Source: Luxibacter massiliensis (GTDB lineage: Bacteria > Bacillota > Clostridia > Lachnospirales > Lachnospiraceae). Taken from it: a stretch of DNA of 64,000 bases. Below the pieces are notes generated by a model that was given only the letters and a program-made list of their open reading frames with translations, had not been told where the DNA came from and searched no databases. The first letter of the stretch is position 1. Every line of letters begins with the position of its first letter. The translations under genes were made by a program, and so were the position numbers. This document shows positions 1 through 7,902 of this stretch, piece by piece. The stretch is taken from contig NZ_UWOE01000001.1 of assembly GCF_900604355.1 (NCBI RefSeq), forward strand, positions 682,001-746,000, read 5' to 3'.

Positions 1-1
1 T

Positions 2-394
2 ATCCATATAGTTCCTGAGATGGTGAAGCTGGCGTACCGGGTACGGGGAAGTGAAGGGATTGAACTAATTACAGATTCCATGCGTGCCAAAGGGATGCCG
101 GAGGGTTTAAGTGAGCTTGGAGGGCAGAAAGTATATGTGAAAGATGGGACGGCCCGGCTTGAGGATGGCACCATTGCGGGCAGCGTGCTGACCTTTGATA
201 AGGCTTTTAGAAATATGATGGAATTTACTGGCGCAGCGCCGGAGGAGGCAGTCAGGATGAGTTCCGTAAATCAGGCCCGGGAATTTGGGTTGAAGAAAAA
301 AGGCGGATTGGAAGAAGGTATGGATGCGGATATTTTAGTGATGGATGCAGAATTTGGCCTTATGCAGACAATCAGTCTGGGGAGCCTGGCATAA
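2..394 (+). CDS. nagA: N-acetylglucosamine-6-phosphate deacetylase, C-terminal part (5' end outside window)
   Basis: Cytoplasmic enzyme of amino-sugar catabolism that removes acetate from GlcNAc-6-phosphate. The frame is open from base 2 and has no start in the window, so only about 130 C-terminal residues of a roughly 380-residue family are seen. Visible family landmarks are HIVPEMVKLAYR, then ELITDSMRAKG with the conserved metal-site Asp segment, DGTIAGSVLTFDKAFRN, and a C-terminal GLEEGMDADILVMD typical of the amidohydrolase beta-sandwich return. cutC follows 145 bp downstream on the same strand. Assignment rests on motif recognition; other amidohydrolases are less likely because of the ITDSM and TIAGS segments. 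Confidence 0.85.
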   Translation: MHIVPEMVKLAYRVRGSEGIELITDSMRAKGMPEGLSELGGQKVYVKDGTARLEDGTIAGSVLTFDKAFRNMMEFTGAAPEEAVRMSSVNQAREFGLKKKGGLEEGMDADILVMDAEFGLMQTISLGSLA

Positions 395-539
395 TCATTT
401 AGCGGTAACTGCCCTGCAGTTTGTATCACTGGGAGGGAGACGCAAAAAATCCTAGGAGGTTTATATACTGAGGCGGCAGGAACAGAAGGAAAAAATGGAA
501 AAGTACTGGCCCTTTCATATAGGGCAGAGGAGAGAAAGT

Positions 540-1298
540 ATGGATAAATATGTATTAGAAGCGTGTACAGACTGTGTAGAATCTGCCATTGCGGCACAGG
601 AGGGAGGGGCAGACAGAATAGAACTGTGCAGTAATTTGGTAATTGGCGGGGTGACGCCGGGAAGCGCATTGTTTAAGCTGGTAAAAAAATATACAGATAT
701 AGATATACGTGTGCTGCTCAGGCCCCGGTATGGAGATTATTGTTATAACTCATACGAGTTTGAACAGTTAAAAGAGGAAGTGCAGATGTACCGGGAGTAT
801 GGGGCAAAAGGTGTGGTAATCGGGATGCTGAATCCAGACGGAACTCTAGATACAGGCAGAATGGCAGAGCTTATAAAGGCCGCAGATGGGATTGATGTGG
901 CCCTCCACCGTGCATTTGATGTGTGTGTAGATCCAATGGAGGCCATGGAACAGGCAGCCAGCCTGGGAATGAAAACGATACTCACAGGCGGCCAGTGCGG
1001 CACGGCTTGGGAGGGAAGGGATTTGCTTGCCAGCCTGGAGAAAAAAAGCAGGGGAAGGATAGAAATACTGGCAGCAGGAGGGATAGGGGCAGGGCCCATA
1101 GAAAAATTAGTTCCGTTCACAGGGATTACCTCCTACCATATGTCTGGGAAAATAGAAGTAGACAGTGCCCTTAAATATAGAAAAGAGGGTGCAAGCATGG
1201 GACTTCCAGAAAGGGATGAGTATATTATATGGAAAACATCCCGGGAAAAGATCAGGGAGGCCAGGGAGATACTGGAAAAGCAGGCGGCAGCTTTATAA
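540..1298 (+). CDS. cutC: CutC family protein
   Basis: Predicted cytoplasmic TIM-barrel protein of the CutC family, historically linked to copper homeostasis although the biochemical activity is not settled. The 252-residue product is close to the usual length (about 245). Family landmarks: LEACTDCVESAIAAQ at the N-terminus, GGADRIELCSNLVIGGVTPG, RVLLRPRYGDYCY, the HRAFDV segment and the ILTGGQ segment. An upstream in-frame ATG exists at 495, but the ATG at 540 is preferred because it has GAGGAGAG just upstream and matches the family N-terminus. It lies in the same direction as nagA and may be co-transcribed. Confidence 0.88.
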   Translation: MDKYVLEACTDCVESAIAAQEGGADRIELCSNLVIGGVTPGSALFKLVKKYTDIDIRVLLRPRYGDYCYNSYEFEQLKEEVQMYREYGAKGVVIGMLNPDGTLDTGRMAELIKAADGIDVALHRAFDVCVDPMEAMEQAASLGMKTILTGGQCGTAWEGRDLLASLEKKSRGRIEILAAGGIGAGPIEKLVPFTGITSYHMSGKIEVDSALKYRKEGASMGLPERDEYIIWKTSREKIREAREILEKQAAAL

Positions 1299-1419
1299 GA
1301 TGTAAAATGAAAGATATGTGCTATGAATTAGAAAATCAATATATTTTAGGAATAGAAAAGTGCATATTGAAGAGAGAATATCTGAAGAAAAAAGCTGAAG
1401 AAAAAATCATAAAAAAGTA

Positions 1420-1448
1420 TTGACATTCTTAGACACATATAGTATAGT
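1420..1448 (+). promoter_or_regulatory. Promoter for tRNA-Gly
   Basis: TTGACA, a 17-bp spacer and TATAGT form a near-consensus vegetative promoter ending 34 bp before the tRNA gene. This places transcription start close to the tRNA 5' end. Confidence 0.7.
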
Positions 1449-1482
1449 ATTTATTGTTCCGGTCAGGAAATAAATACTATAT

Positions 1483-1555
1483 GCGATAGTGGCTCAGTTG
1501 GTAGAGTACGACCTTGCCAAGGTCGGGGTCGCGGGTTCGAATCCCGTCTATCGCT
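1483..1555 (+). tRNA. tRNA-Gly (GCC)
   Basis: A complete cloverleaf can be drawn. The acceptor stem GCGATAG pairs with CTATCGC, the D-arm is GCTC/GAGT, and the anticodon stem CGACC/GGTCG holds loop TTGCCAA with anticodon GCC. The T-arm GCGGG/CCCGT holds loop TTCGAAT. The discriminator base is T, as usual for bacterial tRNA-Gly, and CCA is not encoded. A consensus promoter lies upstream and a hairpin with a T-tract lies 15 bp downstream. Confidence 0.95.
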
Positions 1556-1570
1556 CTTTTGGAGGAAGGA

Positions 1571-1603
1571 GCTGTCGCACTAATTAGTGCGGCAGCACTT
1601 TTT
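1571..1603 (+). terminator. Hairpin with T-tract after tRNA-Gly / left end of insertion sequence
   Basis: GCTGTCGCAC and GTGCGGCAGC form a stem with one mismatch-type change, followed by a run of five T. It would terminate tRNA transcription. The same stem appears in inverted orientation beyond the transposase gene (3415-3456), so this hairpin may be the left end of the IS rather than part of the tRNA locus. Confidence 0.6.
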
Positions 1604-1612
1604 ATTACAAAG

Positions 1613-1649
1613 ACTAAGAGCCAGGTCTATGCAAGGCCTGGCTCTTAGT
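1613..1649 (+). repeat. 13-bp perfect inverted repeat just upstream of the transposase start
   Basis: ACTAAGAGCCAGG and CCTGGCTCTTAGT are perfect complements around an 11-base loop, ending 13 bp before the transposase ATG. No Shine-Dalgarno sequence is visible between it and the start. It could limit transcription or translation entering the IS from outside. Confidence 0.6.
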
Positions 1650-1662
1650 GTAAAATTTATTT

Positions 1663-3291
1663 ATGCGACTAAATAAAATCTTACAGAAAGATTATACTCT
1701 ATCTTCTCTGTATTATCAAATCAAACTTCCGCTGGATGTGGAGATTTTGATTCCAGCAGATGATCCGGTCCGCCTTCTGAGTGCATTTGTGGAGGGAATG
1801 GAACTCAGCGATCTTTATCAGACTTATGGAAAGATAAAGAAAAATCAGGCGACACCGAAGCAGCTGTTTAAGATCATGGTCTACGCCAGCATGAACCGAA
1901 TCTATTCCAGCCGGGATATCGAAACCGCATGCCGCAGAGATATCAATTTCATGTATCTTTTGGAGGGAAAACCCGTACCTGATCACGCAACCTTTGCCCG
2001 TTTTATTTCTCTTCATTTCGCACAATGCTCAAAAAACATATTAGCCGATGTAACGGAATTCTTATATTCCCTTGGAGAAATCTCAGGAAAAAGTATCTTT
2101 ATTGATGGGACAAAAATCGAATCCGTCGCGAACAAATATACTTTTGTCTGGAGAAAGGCTGTTACGAAAAATCAGGCAAAACTTTTGGATAAAATCCTTG
2201 TCCTCGTAGAAGAATGTGAAACTCTTTACGGATTCAGAATTGTTCATAATGGGAACGTTTCCCTTCACACTTTAAAAAGACTGCGTAAAAAACTTTACAG
2301 GATCAAGCAGGAGGAGGGGATTCTCTTTTCTTATGGATCCGGACGACGAAAAACTCGCCTTCAGAAATCATTAGAAACCCTGGAAAGTTACATAGCAAAA
2401 CTGAAAGAATACAACCAAAAGCTCCATATCTGTGGAGAGCGCAACAGTTATTCCAAAACCGATCCAGATGCGACTTTTATGCGGATGAAGGAAGATGCGA
2501 TGCTCAACGGGCAGCTCAAACCAGCGTATAATCTTCAGCATGGAGTGGATTCAGAATACATCACATGGCTGGATATCAGTGCACGGCCTACAGATACAAG
2601 AACACTGATCCCGTTTTTGAAAGATATGGAATGCTACCTTCCGTTTAAATATCAGGAGATTGTAGCGGATGCAGGATATGAAAGTGAAGAAAACTATCTG
2701 TTTTTGGAAGAGAATGGTCAGCTATCCTATATCAAACCGCAAAACTATGAGATTTCCAAAACCCGAAAATATCGGAAGAATATCGGACGTATGGAAAACA
2801 TGGAGTATGATAAGGAAGCGGACTGTTATTACTGCAAAAATGGACAGGCGCTGACAGCCCAGTATGAGAAGAAAGAAAAGACAGCCAGCGGTTACCGGAG
2901 AACGGTTACCGTATATCGGAGCAGCAACTGCAGTGGATGTCCTTACAAAACCGAATGTATAAAGGGGAATAACTGTAAAACGCCAATGAAAGACCGCCAG
3001 AAAGTACTGTATGTTTCGAAAAAAATGAAAGAGAAACGCCGGGAGACACTGGAACGGATCACCAGTGATTACGGGACCCAGCTACGGATGAACCGAAGCA
3101 TCCAGGCGGAAGGAAGTTTTGCAAACATCAAAGAGGATATGGGATTCAGACGATATCTGTATCGTGGGAAGGCAAATGTAACCGCCCAGAGTATCCTGTT
3201 GGCAATTGGATATAACATGAATAAACTTCACCATAAAATCCAGGGGGAAAGGACAGGTCAGCATTTATTTCCGCTCAAAGAACACGCCTGA
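1663..3291 (+). CDS. IS1182-family DDE transposase
   Basis: Transposase of 542 residues, full length for the family. The N-terminal DUF772-like region (about 1-130) contains LFKIMVYASMNRIYSSRDIE and the DHATFARF segment. The DDE catalytic core can be followed: first Asp in FIDGTKIES (about residue 147), second in VADAGYESEENY (about 331), and the Glu in the AEGSFANIKEDMGFRRY segment. A Cys cluster SGCPYKTEC lies between them. There is no internal stop or frameshift, so the element may be active. The start codon lacks a clear ribosome binding site and follows a 13-bp hairpin, which suggests low constitutive expression. Confidence 0.93.
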   Translation: MRLNKILQKDYTLSSLYYQIKLPLDVEILIPADDPVRLLSAFVEGMELSDLYQTYGKIKKNQATPKQLFKIMVYASMNRIYSSRDIETACRRDINFMYLLEGKPVPDHATFARFISLHFAQCSKNILADVTEFLYSLGEISGKSIFIDGTKIESVANKYTFVWRKAVTKNQAKLLDKILVLVEECETLYGFRIVHNGNVSLHTLKRLRKKLYRIKQEEGILFSYGSGRRKTRLQKSLETLESYIAKLKEYNQKLHICGERNSYSKTDPDATFMRMKEDAMLNGQLKPAYNLQHGVDSEYITWLDISARPTDTRTLIPFLKDMECYLPFKYQEIVADAGYESEENYLFLEENGQLSYIKPQNYEISKTRKYRKNIGRMENMEYDKEADCYYCKNGQALTAQYEKKEKTASGYRRTVTVYRSSNCSGCPYKTECIKGNNCKTPMKDRQKVLYVSKKMKEKRRETLERITSDYGTQLRMNRSIQAEGSFANIKEDMGFRRYLYRGKANVTAQSILLAIGYNMNKLHHKIQGERTGQHLFPLKEHA

Positions 3292-3352
3292 TTTTGACAG
3301 GTCAAAAGTAAATCCAGAAAATGAACCTTTTTCCAGAAAAGGTCTATTAAAG

Positions 3353-3410
3353 TTTGCCTTTTTTATAGGAAGAATGAAATACGAGAACAATTTAGTATAA
3401 AAAAGGCAAA
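3353..3410. terminator. 15-bp perfect inverted repeat downstream of transposase
   Basis: TTTGCCTTTTTTATA and its exact reverse complement are separated by 28 bases. The A/T runs could support bidirectional termination at the 3' end of the IS. Confidence 0.45.
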
Positions 3411-3414
3411 AAGA

Positions 3415-3465
3415 TGCTGCCGCATCTATGATTTATTAATCATTGATGCGACAGCACCTTTTTTA
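3415..3465 (+). terminator. Long hairpin with T-tract, right end of IS
   Basis: TGCTGCCGCATC pairs with GATGCGACAGCA, with an inner ATGATT/AATCAT extension, followed by six T. It is the inverted counterpart of the hairpin at 1571-1596 and probably marks the right end of the element. Confidence 0.6.
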
Positions 3466-3553
3466 TCTGCTAAAAATACATTCCAGATGCCAGCTCAATA
3501 GAGGCTGCATGACAGTATAGCAGGAGGCTGCTCACAGAAAGGATATATTTATA

Positions 3554-4123
3554 ATGGATGACAGAGTAAAAAAGAAAACAGTTGAAGGCTTAAACCGGCA
3601 TATCTCCCATTCCGGGATATATATAAATTTTGAGTTTAGGAATATCCGTCCAGATGAGGCAGGGCAGGCTGCTGAGATAGAGAGGATCTGCTTTCCTCCC
3701 AGCCAGGCATGTTCAAAGAAAATGATGTTGGAGAGGGCAAAAAAGGCGCCGGAATTATTTTTGTGTGCAATTCACAGAGGCACGGGGCAAATGGCTGGGT
3801 TTCTCAATGGACTCTCTACAGATGAACATGCTTTCCGTGATGAGTTTTTTATAGATGCAGGCCTTCACAACCCAAATGGAAAAAATATTATGCTGCTTGG
3901 CCTGGATGTGCTTCCAGAGTACCGTATGCAGGGACTGGCCAGGGAACTGGTATGCCAGTACATCTGCAGAGAGAGGGAAAAAGGCAGGCATATGCTGCTG
4001 CTTACATGCCTTCCATCTAAGATACAGATGTATGAGAAAATGGGGTTTTATGACAGAGGCGTTGCTGACTCTGACTGGGGAGGCAGCCAGTGGCATGAAA
4101 TGAGCTGTATATTGAATATGTAG
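3554..4123 (+). CDS. GNAT family N-acetyltransferase
   Basis: Predicted acetyl-CoA-dependent N-acetyltransferase of 189 residues; the substrate is unknown. The core GNAT fold begins around residue 28 (FRNIRPDEAGQAAEIERICF). The acetyl-CoA pyrophosphate-binding motif A is seen in LGLDVLPEYRMQGLARELV (about 116-134), which gives the R/QxxGxA signature. KIQMYEKMGFYDRG near residue 155 is the usual motif B with the Tyr and Gly-Phe pair. The pattern of an acidic-to-FPPSQACS loop recalls arylalkylamine-type acetyltransferases, but this is only resemblance. It is monocistronic, with GAAAGGA upstream, and converges on the histidine kinase gene with a 9-bp gap. Confidence 0.85.
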   Translation: MDDRVKKKTVEGLNRHISHSGIYINFEFRNIRPDEAGQAAEIERICFPPSQACSKKMMLERAKKAPELFLCAIHRGTGQMAGFLNGLSTDEHAFRDEFFIDAGLHNPNGKNIMLLGLDVLPEYRMQGLARELVCQYICREREKGRHMLLLTCLPSKIQMYEKMGFYDRGVADSDWGGSQWHEMSCILNM

Positions 4124-4132
4124 AGGCTGGAT

Positions 4133-5035
4133 TTATTGCCCGCTGTCCTTTTGTGGATAACAAGAAAAGGACAACGTAATTTTTAGGCGCCCGCTGTCCA
4201 GGCTTGCAGAGACGCCCCCTCCCATTTTTTCCATGAGCTGTTTTACGATGGATAATCCCAGGCCGGAACCATTTCCATGGCGGGATGTATCTGCTTTATA
4301 AAAACGGTCAAAAAGCCGGAGCGTATCTATGTTAGAGCGGTCAGGAACTGGATTGGCAAAGGTCAGGCTGTATCCTTGCTGTGTAATGGATATCGTGTCT
4401 TTTCCATAGTGAAGTGCGTTTTTAAGAAGATTGGAGAAGATTCTCCTGAGCGCTTCGTCATTTCCGGTTATCGTAAGTCCTTCCTGGGGGAATTCTAATT
4501 CCAGGGCGAATCCCGCAGACTCAATGCGGTCATAGTAAGCGGCAAGCTGCCCGCACAATGCCTGATATGGCTGTGCGGGTTTTAAATCCAGCGTGTATTC
4601 CGCCTGGGTCAGTTTTGTGTATAAGAAAAGTTCTTCTAAAAGGGATTCCAGGTCTTTCAGCCTTTTCTGGATGATTTCCATATAATGGTCAGCCTGTTTT
4701 TTGTCACTGGTGCTTAAGGCTAGTTCAAGATAACCAGAAGCACCAGTGAGCGGAGTGCGGATATCATGTGATATACAGGAGATAGTATATTTTAGGTTTT
4801 TCCCTTCCATTTGTTGGCGGATACATGTTTTTTGCTCTCTGGAAAGTCTTGTATTAAAGGCGCGGCATAAGCTCTGCATACATGGCGTGCGAACGCTGGA
4901 GGTCAGCCGCAGGTTACTTCCCCCTTCTGTCTGTTCCAGGTCTTTTGCCCACCTGTTTATCTGTAGATGTATCCTCACAAGATAAATTGAGCATATCAGA
5001 AAAAGCAATATCACAGCCAGAAATGGAATTGTCAT
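4133..5035 (-). CDS. Two-component sensor histidine kinase
   Basis: Membrane-bound histidine kinase of 300 residues, last gene of a four-gene minus-strand operon. One strongly hydrophobic segment at residues 3-20 anchors it, with almost no extracytoplasmic loop. The dimerisation/phosphoacceptor H-box is SCISHDIRTPLTGASGYLEL (His near 90). The N-box lies near FSNLLKNALHYGKD and the G-box near GNGSGLGLSIVKQLMEKMGG. The small sensor part resembles intramembrane-sensing kinases that work with ABC transporters against cell-envelope peptides. Its partner is the regulator at 6887-7561. The start has GGAGG 7 bp upstream, and the gap to the permease stop is 9 bp. Confidence 0.9.
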   Translation of the reverse strand: MTIPFLAVILLFLICSIYLVRIHLQINRWAKDLEQTEGGSNLRLTSSVRTPCMQSLCRAFNTRLSREQKTCIRQQMEGKNLKYTISCISHDIRTPLTGASGYLELALSTSDKKQADHYMEIIQKRLKDLESLLEELFLYTKLTQAEYTLDLKPAQPYQALCGQLAAYYDRIESAGFALELEFPQEGLTITGNDEALRRIFSNLLKNALHYGKDTISITQQGYSLTFANPVPDRSNIDTLRLFDRFYKADTSRHGNGSGLGLSIVKQLMEKMGGGVSASLDSGRLKITLSFSCYPQKDSGQ

Positions 5036-5044
5036 AAGAACCTC

Positions 5045-5857
5045 CTATATATCTTTTTTATGAATAATGAATATGGATAAAAACAACCAGAATATAAGCC
5101 AGATTATCCCTATTACTATGCATAGGGTGAATTTCTCCTGGGTGACAGGAAAGATGATATCCTGCACACAGCCATACAGAGTATAATCAAAAAAGTTATA
5201 TACATTTATGCGCAGAGCTGTCAGGATAGCATCCACGGCAGTCAGGACTGTACCGCTTCCGAGCAGCAGGGCTGATGCGATGCAGGCGGCCTTATTTCTC
5301 AGCAGTACAGACAGGACTGTGAGCATTGCCGCGTAGGCGCCCCCGAGTATCCAATAGATTAAAATAAATTTTACATAATCCTCGGCAGGTGCCTCCTTAA
5401 ATGTCAGGCCCATGGCTTGGCATGCCAGGAGAAAAATACCTGTAAGCGCTGTGATATAGAGCAGGGATACAGTCTGTATTGCAACCCATTTGCTGAGGAT
5501 ATAACTCCACCTTGAGGCTCTGATGGCAAAAATATTTTTGGCAAAACCACTGTCAAAGTCTGTGCAGATCCATAGTGATAAGAGGGATGATATAACAACA
5601 AAGAATATACCCCCGCGGAATATGGTGGAAGAGAATGCATCCGTGTAAGTAATATTAAAGAGGCTTTCTACAGCCGCATCCTCATTGACATTGATAGCCA
5701 CGCCCTGGCCCTGGGCGGCTGTACGGAGCTGAGGATCTGCAACAACCTTTAAAAGCAGCACACATATTATGATAGTGGCAAGCAGGGCGAGAAAGCATAT
5801 ATAGGTGGATTTGCTTTTGATGATTCTCCTGAAATCCATGCGGAGTAAATCAGTCAT
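5045..5857 (-). CDS. ABC-2 type transporter permease
   Basis: Integral membrane permease of 270 residues with about six hydrophobic segments: near residues 18-37, 85-105, 132-152, 165-190, 195-215 and 240-262. It partners the ATPase encoded immediately upstream. The ATG at 5857 is chosen because GGGAGG lies 8 bp upstream; earlier GTG/ATG codons at 5866/5863 abut the ribosome site. The start overlaps the ATPase stop by 8 bp, so translational coupling is likely. In family terms it resembles lantibiotic/bacitracin immunity permeases (ABC2_membrane_4-like). The substrate is not determinable. Confidence 0.8.
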   Translation of the reverse strand: MTDLLRMDFRRIIKSKSTYICFLALLATIIICVLLLKVVADPQLRTAAQGQGVAINVNEDAAVESLFNITYTDAFSSTIFRGGIFFVVISSLLSLWICTDFDSGFAKNIFAIRASRWSYILSKWVAIQTVSLLYITALTGIFLLACQAMGLTFKEAPAEDYVKFILIYWILGGAYAAMLTVLSVLLRNKAACIASALLLGSGTVLTAVDAILTALRINVYNFFDYTLYGCVQDIIFPVTQEKFTLCIVIGIIWLIFWLFLSIFIIHKKDI

Positions 5858-6761
5858 TGTCATCACCTCCCATCAGCTTTAGGAAGTAGGACTCCAGATC
5901 CTGGTGGCGATAGTACACTTCTCCTACGGCCACCTGATTTTCAGCAAATACGCTGTTTAGGAACTGAGGCTCACAGGGGGCATAGATACGGATTTCCCCA
6001 TCAGGCCGAACTTCGTAATCTGTGAGGTTCATTTTTTCTTCCAGCAGGACGGAAGCGGCCTTAGCGTCTTCGACCTTTGCAACCAGGCAGCTCTGGCATT
6101 TTTGTTCTAATTCTTCGGAACGGATCTGCTGGATCATCTGCCCGTCTTTTATGATACCGTAGCGTGTGGCGATCTTGCTTAATTCTCCCAGGATATGGGA
6201 GCTTATAATGATAGTGATATCCTGCTCCTCATTCAGATGCAAGAGCATCCGGCGGATTTCCTGTATTCCCTCGGGATCCAGGCCGTTGATAGGTTCATCC
6301 AGTATAAGAAGGTCAGGGGTTCCAAGCAGCGCCATGGCAATCCCAAGCCTCTGCTTCATGCCCATGGAAAATTGCTTTGTCTTTTTACTCCCTGCATCTT
6401 CTAACCCGGTAAAGGACAACAACTCTTTTACTCTTTGTTCAGCATCCACGATCCCTAAGCACCGGGCCTTTAGCATTAAATTCTCTTTTGCGCAGAAACC
6501 AGGGTAGATCCCGGCATTTTCGATGAGCATGCCGGTTCTGCGGCGGGCGGTATCATTTGTTACTGGTTTTCCAAAGAGGCGGATTTCCCCTTCAGAGGGA
6601 GCGGCAAGGCCGCATATCATTTTTAGAGTAGTGGATTTCCCGGCTCCGTTTCTTCCAATAAATCCGAAAATATCTCCTTTTTCTACTGTCATATTTAAAT
6701 GGCTTACAGCTCTTTTCTTTTTGTAAACCTTGGAGACATTAGACAGCTCTGCTATGTTCAT
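5850..6761 (-). CDS. ABC transporter ATP-binding protein (bacitracin/lantibiotic immunity type)
   Basis: Cytoplasmic ATPase of 303 residues. Walker A is GRNGAGKST near residue 37, the signature is FSMGMKQRLGIAMALL, and Walker B is LLILDEPINGLDPEG followed by the H-loop ISSHILGELS. A C-terminal 80-residue extension typical of BcrA-like ATPases follows. Operon order is response regulator, this ATPase, permease, kinase. AAGGAGG stands upstream of the ATG. The context suggests response to and protection from an envelope-active peptide, which is inference. Confidence 0.9.
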   Translation of the reverse strand: MNIAELSNVSKVYKKKRAVSHLNMTVEKGDIFGFIGRNGAGKSTTLKMICGLAAPSEGEIRLFGKPVTNDTARRRTGMLIENAGIYPGFCAKENLMLKARCLGIVDAEQRVKELLSFTGLEDAGSKKTKQFSMGMKQRLGIAMALLGTPDLLILDEPINGLDPEGIQEIRRMLLHLNEEQDITIIISSHILGELSKIATRYGIIKDGQMIQQIRSEELEQKCQSCLVAKVEDAKAASVLLEEKMNLTDYEVRPDGEIRIYAPCEPQFLNSVFAENQVAVGEVYYRHQDLESYFLKLMGGDDND

Positions 6762-6886
6762 AATCAGTATATCCTCCTTCTGGCCCCAAAGGAAAGTTTT
6801 TTTGTATTCCTTTGTCTAGGCTGTATTTATTATCCCGCACAAGGTTCCAGAAATCGCAAAGAAAAGTTTAAGAAACTGTAAAGATT

Positions 6887-7561
6887 TCAATGGCCTATTT
6901 TGAAACCAATTCCCCAGATGGTGCGGATATATTCAGAAGTGCCGCTGTCTTTTAGTTTTGTACGGATATTGCTGATATGGACATTGATTGTTTTATCTTC
7001 GATGGCGTATTCCTGTTCCCAGATAGATTCATAAATTTCCTGTTTTGTAAACACCTTTTCAGGCCGTCTGAGAAGAAGCTCGATAATGGCAAATTCATGG
7101 GCCGTAAGTTCTACCGGGATATCATCTACAAAAAGGCGGCGGGAATCTGTATCTATTTTCCAACGTTTGTATATGAGGGGGCGGCTGGAAGGGACTGCAG
7201 ACTGATGGCGCAGTTGGACATGGATCCTGGCAAGAAGCTCTTCCAGCTCAAAAGGCTTAGTTAAATAGTCGTCCGCCCCTCCAGCCAGAAGCTCCACTTT
7301 ATCGGTCAGCGCATTTTTGGCGGACAAGATAATGACAGGTATCTGGCTTGTGCGGCGGAGTTCTGAAAGCAATGCCTCGCCGGAAATTCCGGGAAGCATC
7401 AGATCCATAATTATCAAACTGTAATCCCCATCCATATGCAGGCGGAGCCGGCCTTCTGTGCCAGAAAAAGCCTGGATGGCCTGAAAACCATTTTTATGCA
7501 GAAATTCATATATCATATTATTAATATCTGTATCATCCTCAATAATAAGAATTTTAACCAT
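6887..7561 (-). CDS. OmpR-family response regulator
   Basis: Transcription factor of 224 residues. The receiver domain has acidic pocket IIEDDTD (residues 6-12), phospho-accepting Asp in IIMDLMLPG (about 53), and Lys in LTKPFELEEL (about 103). The C-terminal winged helix (ELTAHEFAIIELLLR ... INVHISNIRTKLKD ... IRTIWGIGFKI) is OmpR/PhoB type. The frame is open to 7903, but the start at 7561 has AAAGGAGAG 9 bp upstream and begins exactly at the conserved receiver start. The longer reading translates the family A repeats and is rejected. It is the first gene of the kinase/ABC operon. Confidence 0.92.
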   Translation of the reverse strand: MVKILIIEDDTDINNMIYEFLHKNGFQAIQAFSGTEGRLRLHMDGDYSLIIMDLMLPGISGEALLSELRRTSQIPVIILSAKNALTDKVELLAGGADDYLTKPFELEELLARIHVQLRHQSAVPSSRPLIYKRWKIDTDSRRLFVDDIPVELTAHEFAIIELLLRRPEKVFTKQEIYESIWEQEYAIEDKTINVHISNIRTKLKDSGTSEYIRTIWGIGFKIGH

Positions 7562-7628
7562 ATTTGACTCTCCTTTGTGTTTCTTTTCAGAAACAATTCC
7601 CTTTCCAGTGGACATAGAGTTCTGCTTA

Positions 7629-7650
7629 GTACCTGCCCACTTAGGGTACT
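7629..7650. promoter_or_regulatory. Candidate operator upstream of the response-regulator operon
   Basis: AGTACC and GGTACT form a 6-bp inverted repeat with an 11-base spacer about 70 bp upstream of the regulator start. It is a plausible regulator binding site, but the evidence is only symmetry and position. Confidence 0.3.
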
Positions 7651-7724
7651 GTAGCACAATATTAGGAGAAATGGAAGATGTGGGAGGCCTGTAAATATCA
7701 ATAATATAGTAAATTCTGTATTCT

Positions 7725-7849
7725 AAAGGGCACCCCATAATGCAGGCCCTAAAGGGGCGGGTGGACTTCGTCCAATAAGGTATACCCAAAGGGCACCCCA
7801 TAATGCAGGCCCCTAAAGGGGCGGGTGGACTTCGTCTAATAAGGTATGC
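7725..7849. repeat. Family A dispersed repeat, two tandem copies
   Basis: Two head-to-tail copies (7725-7785 and 7788-7849) of a unit that begins AAAGGGCACCCCATAATGCA and ends GGTGGACTTCGTC, C/T, AATAAGGTAT. The copies differ by an inserted C and a few substitutions. Related units occur near 12.25, 19.55, 24.42 and 53.56 kb. The second copy supplies the -35 region of the hom promoter. Confidence 0.85.
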
Positions 7850-7855
7850 TATAAT
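7826..7855 (+). promoter_or_regulatory. Promoter of hom, embedded in a family A repeat
   Basis: TGGACT, an 18-bp spacer and TATAAT. The -35 hexamer and most of the spacer are repeat sequence, and the -10 lies at its edge. The same TGGACT-N18-TATACT layout occurs at 19548-19577. Confidence 0.55.
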
Positions 7856-7902
7856 ATGACCCAACGGAGAGAACAAGGCTATTTTAATTATGAGGTGATA
7901 CA

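Larger units (their letters stand above)
1571..3456 (+). mobile_element. IS1182-family insertion sequence (ends inferred)
   Basis: A single intact IS1182-type transposase gene is flanked by two related hairpins in opposite orientation: GCTGTCGCA...TGCGGCAGCA on the left, and its reverse complement on the right with a longer loop. Taking these as the ends gives about 1.89 kb, within the range known for the family. Exact tips and target-site duplication cannot be fixed by eye. The element sits 15 bp downstream of tRNA-Gly. Confidence 0.6.

Noticed and set aside
1229..1423. 64-codon frame after cutC
   Set aside because: It begins inside cutC in another frame, is Lys-rich without domain features, and runs into the tRNA promoter.
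7725..7849. Tandem repeats considered as a CRISPR array
   Set aside because: Only two long, almost contiguous units without unique spacers, and no cas genes.
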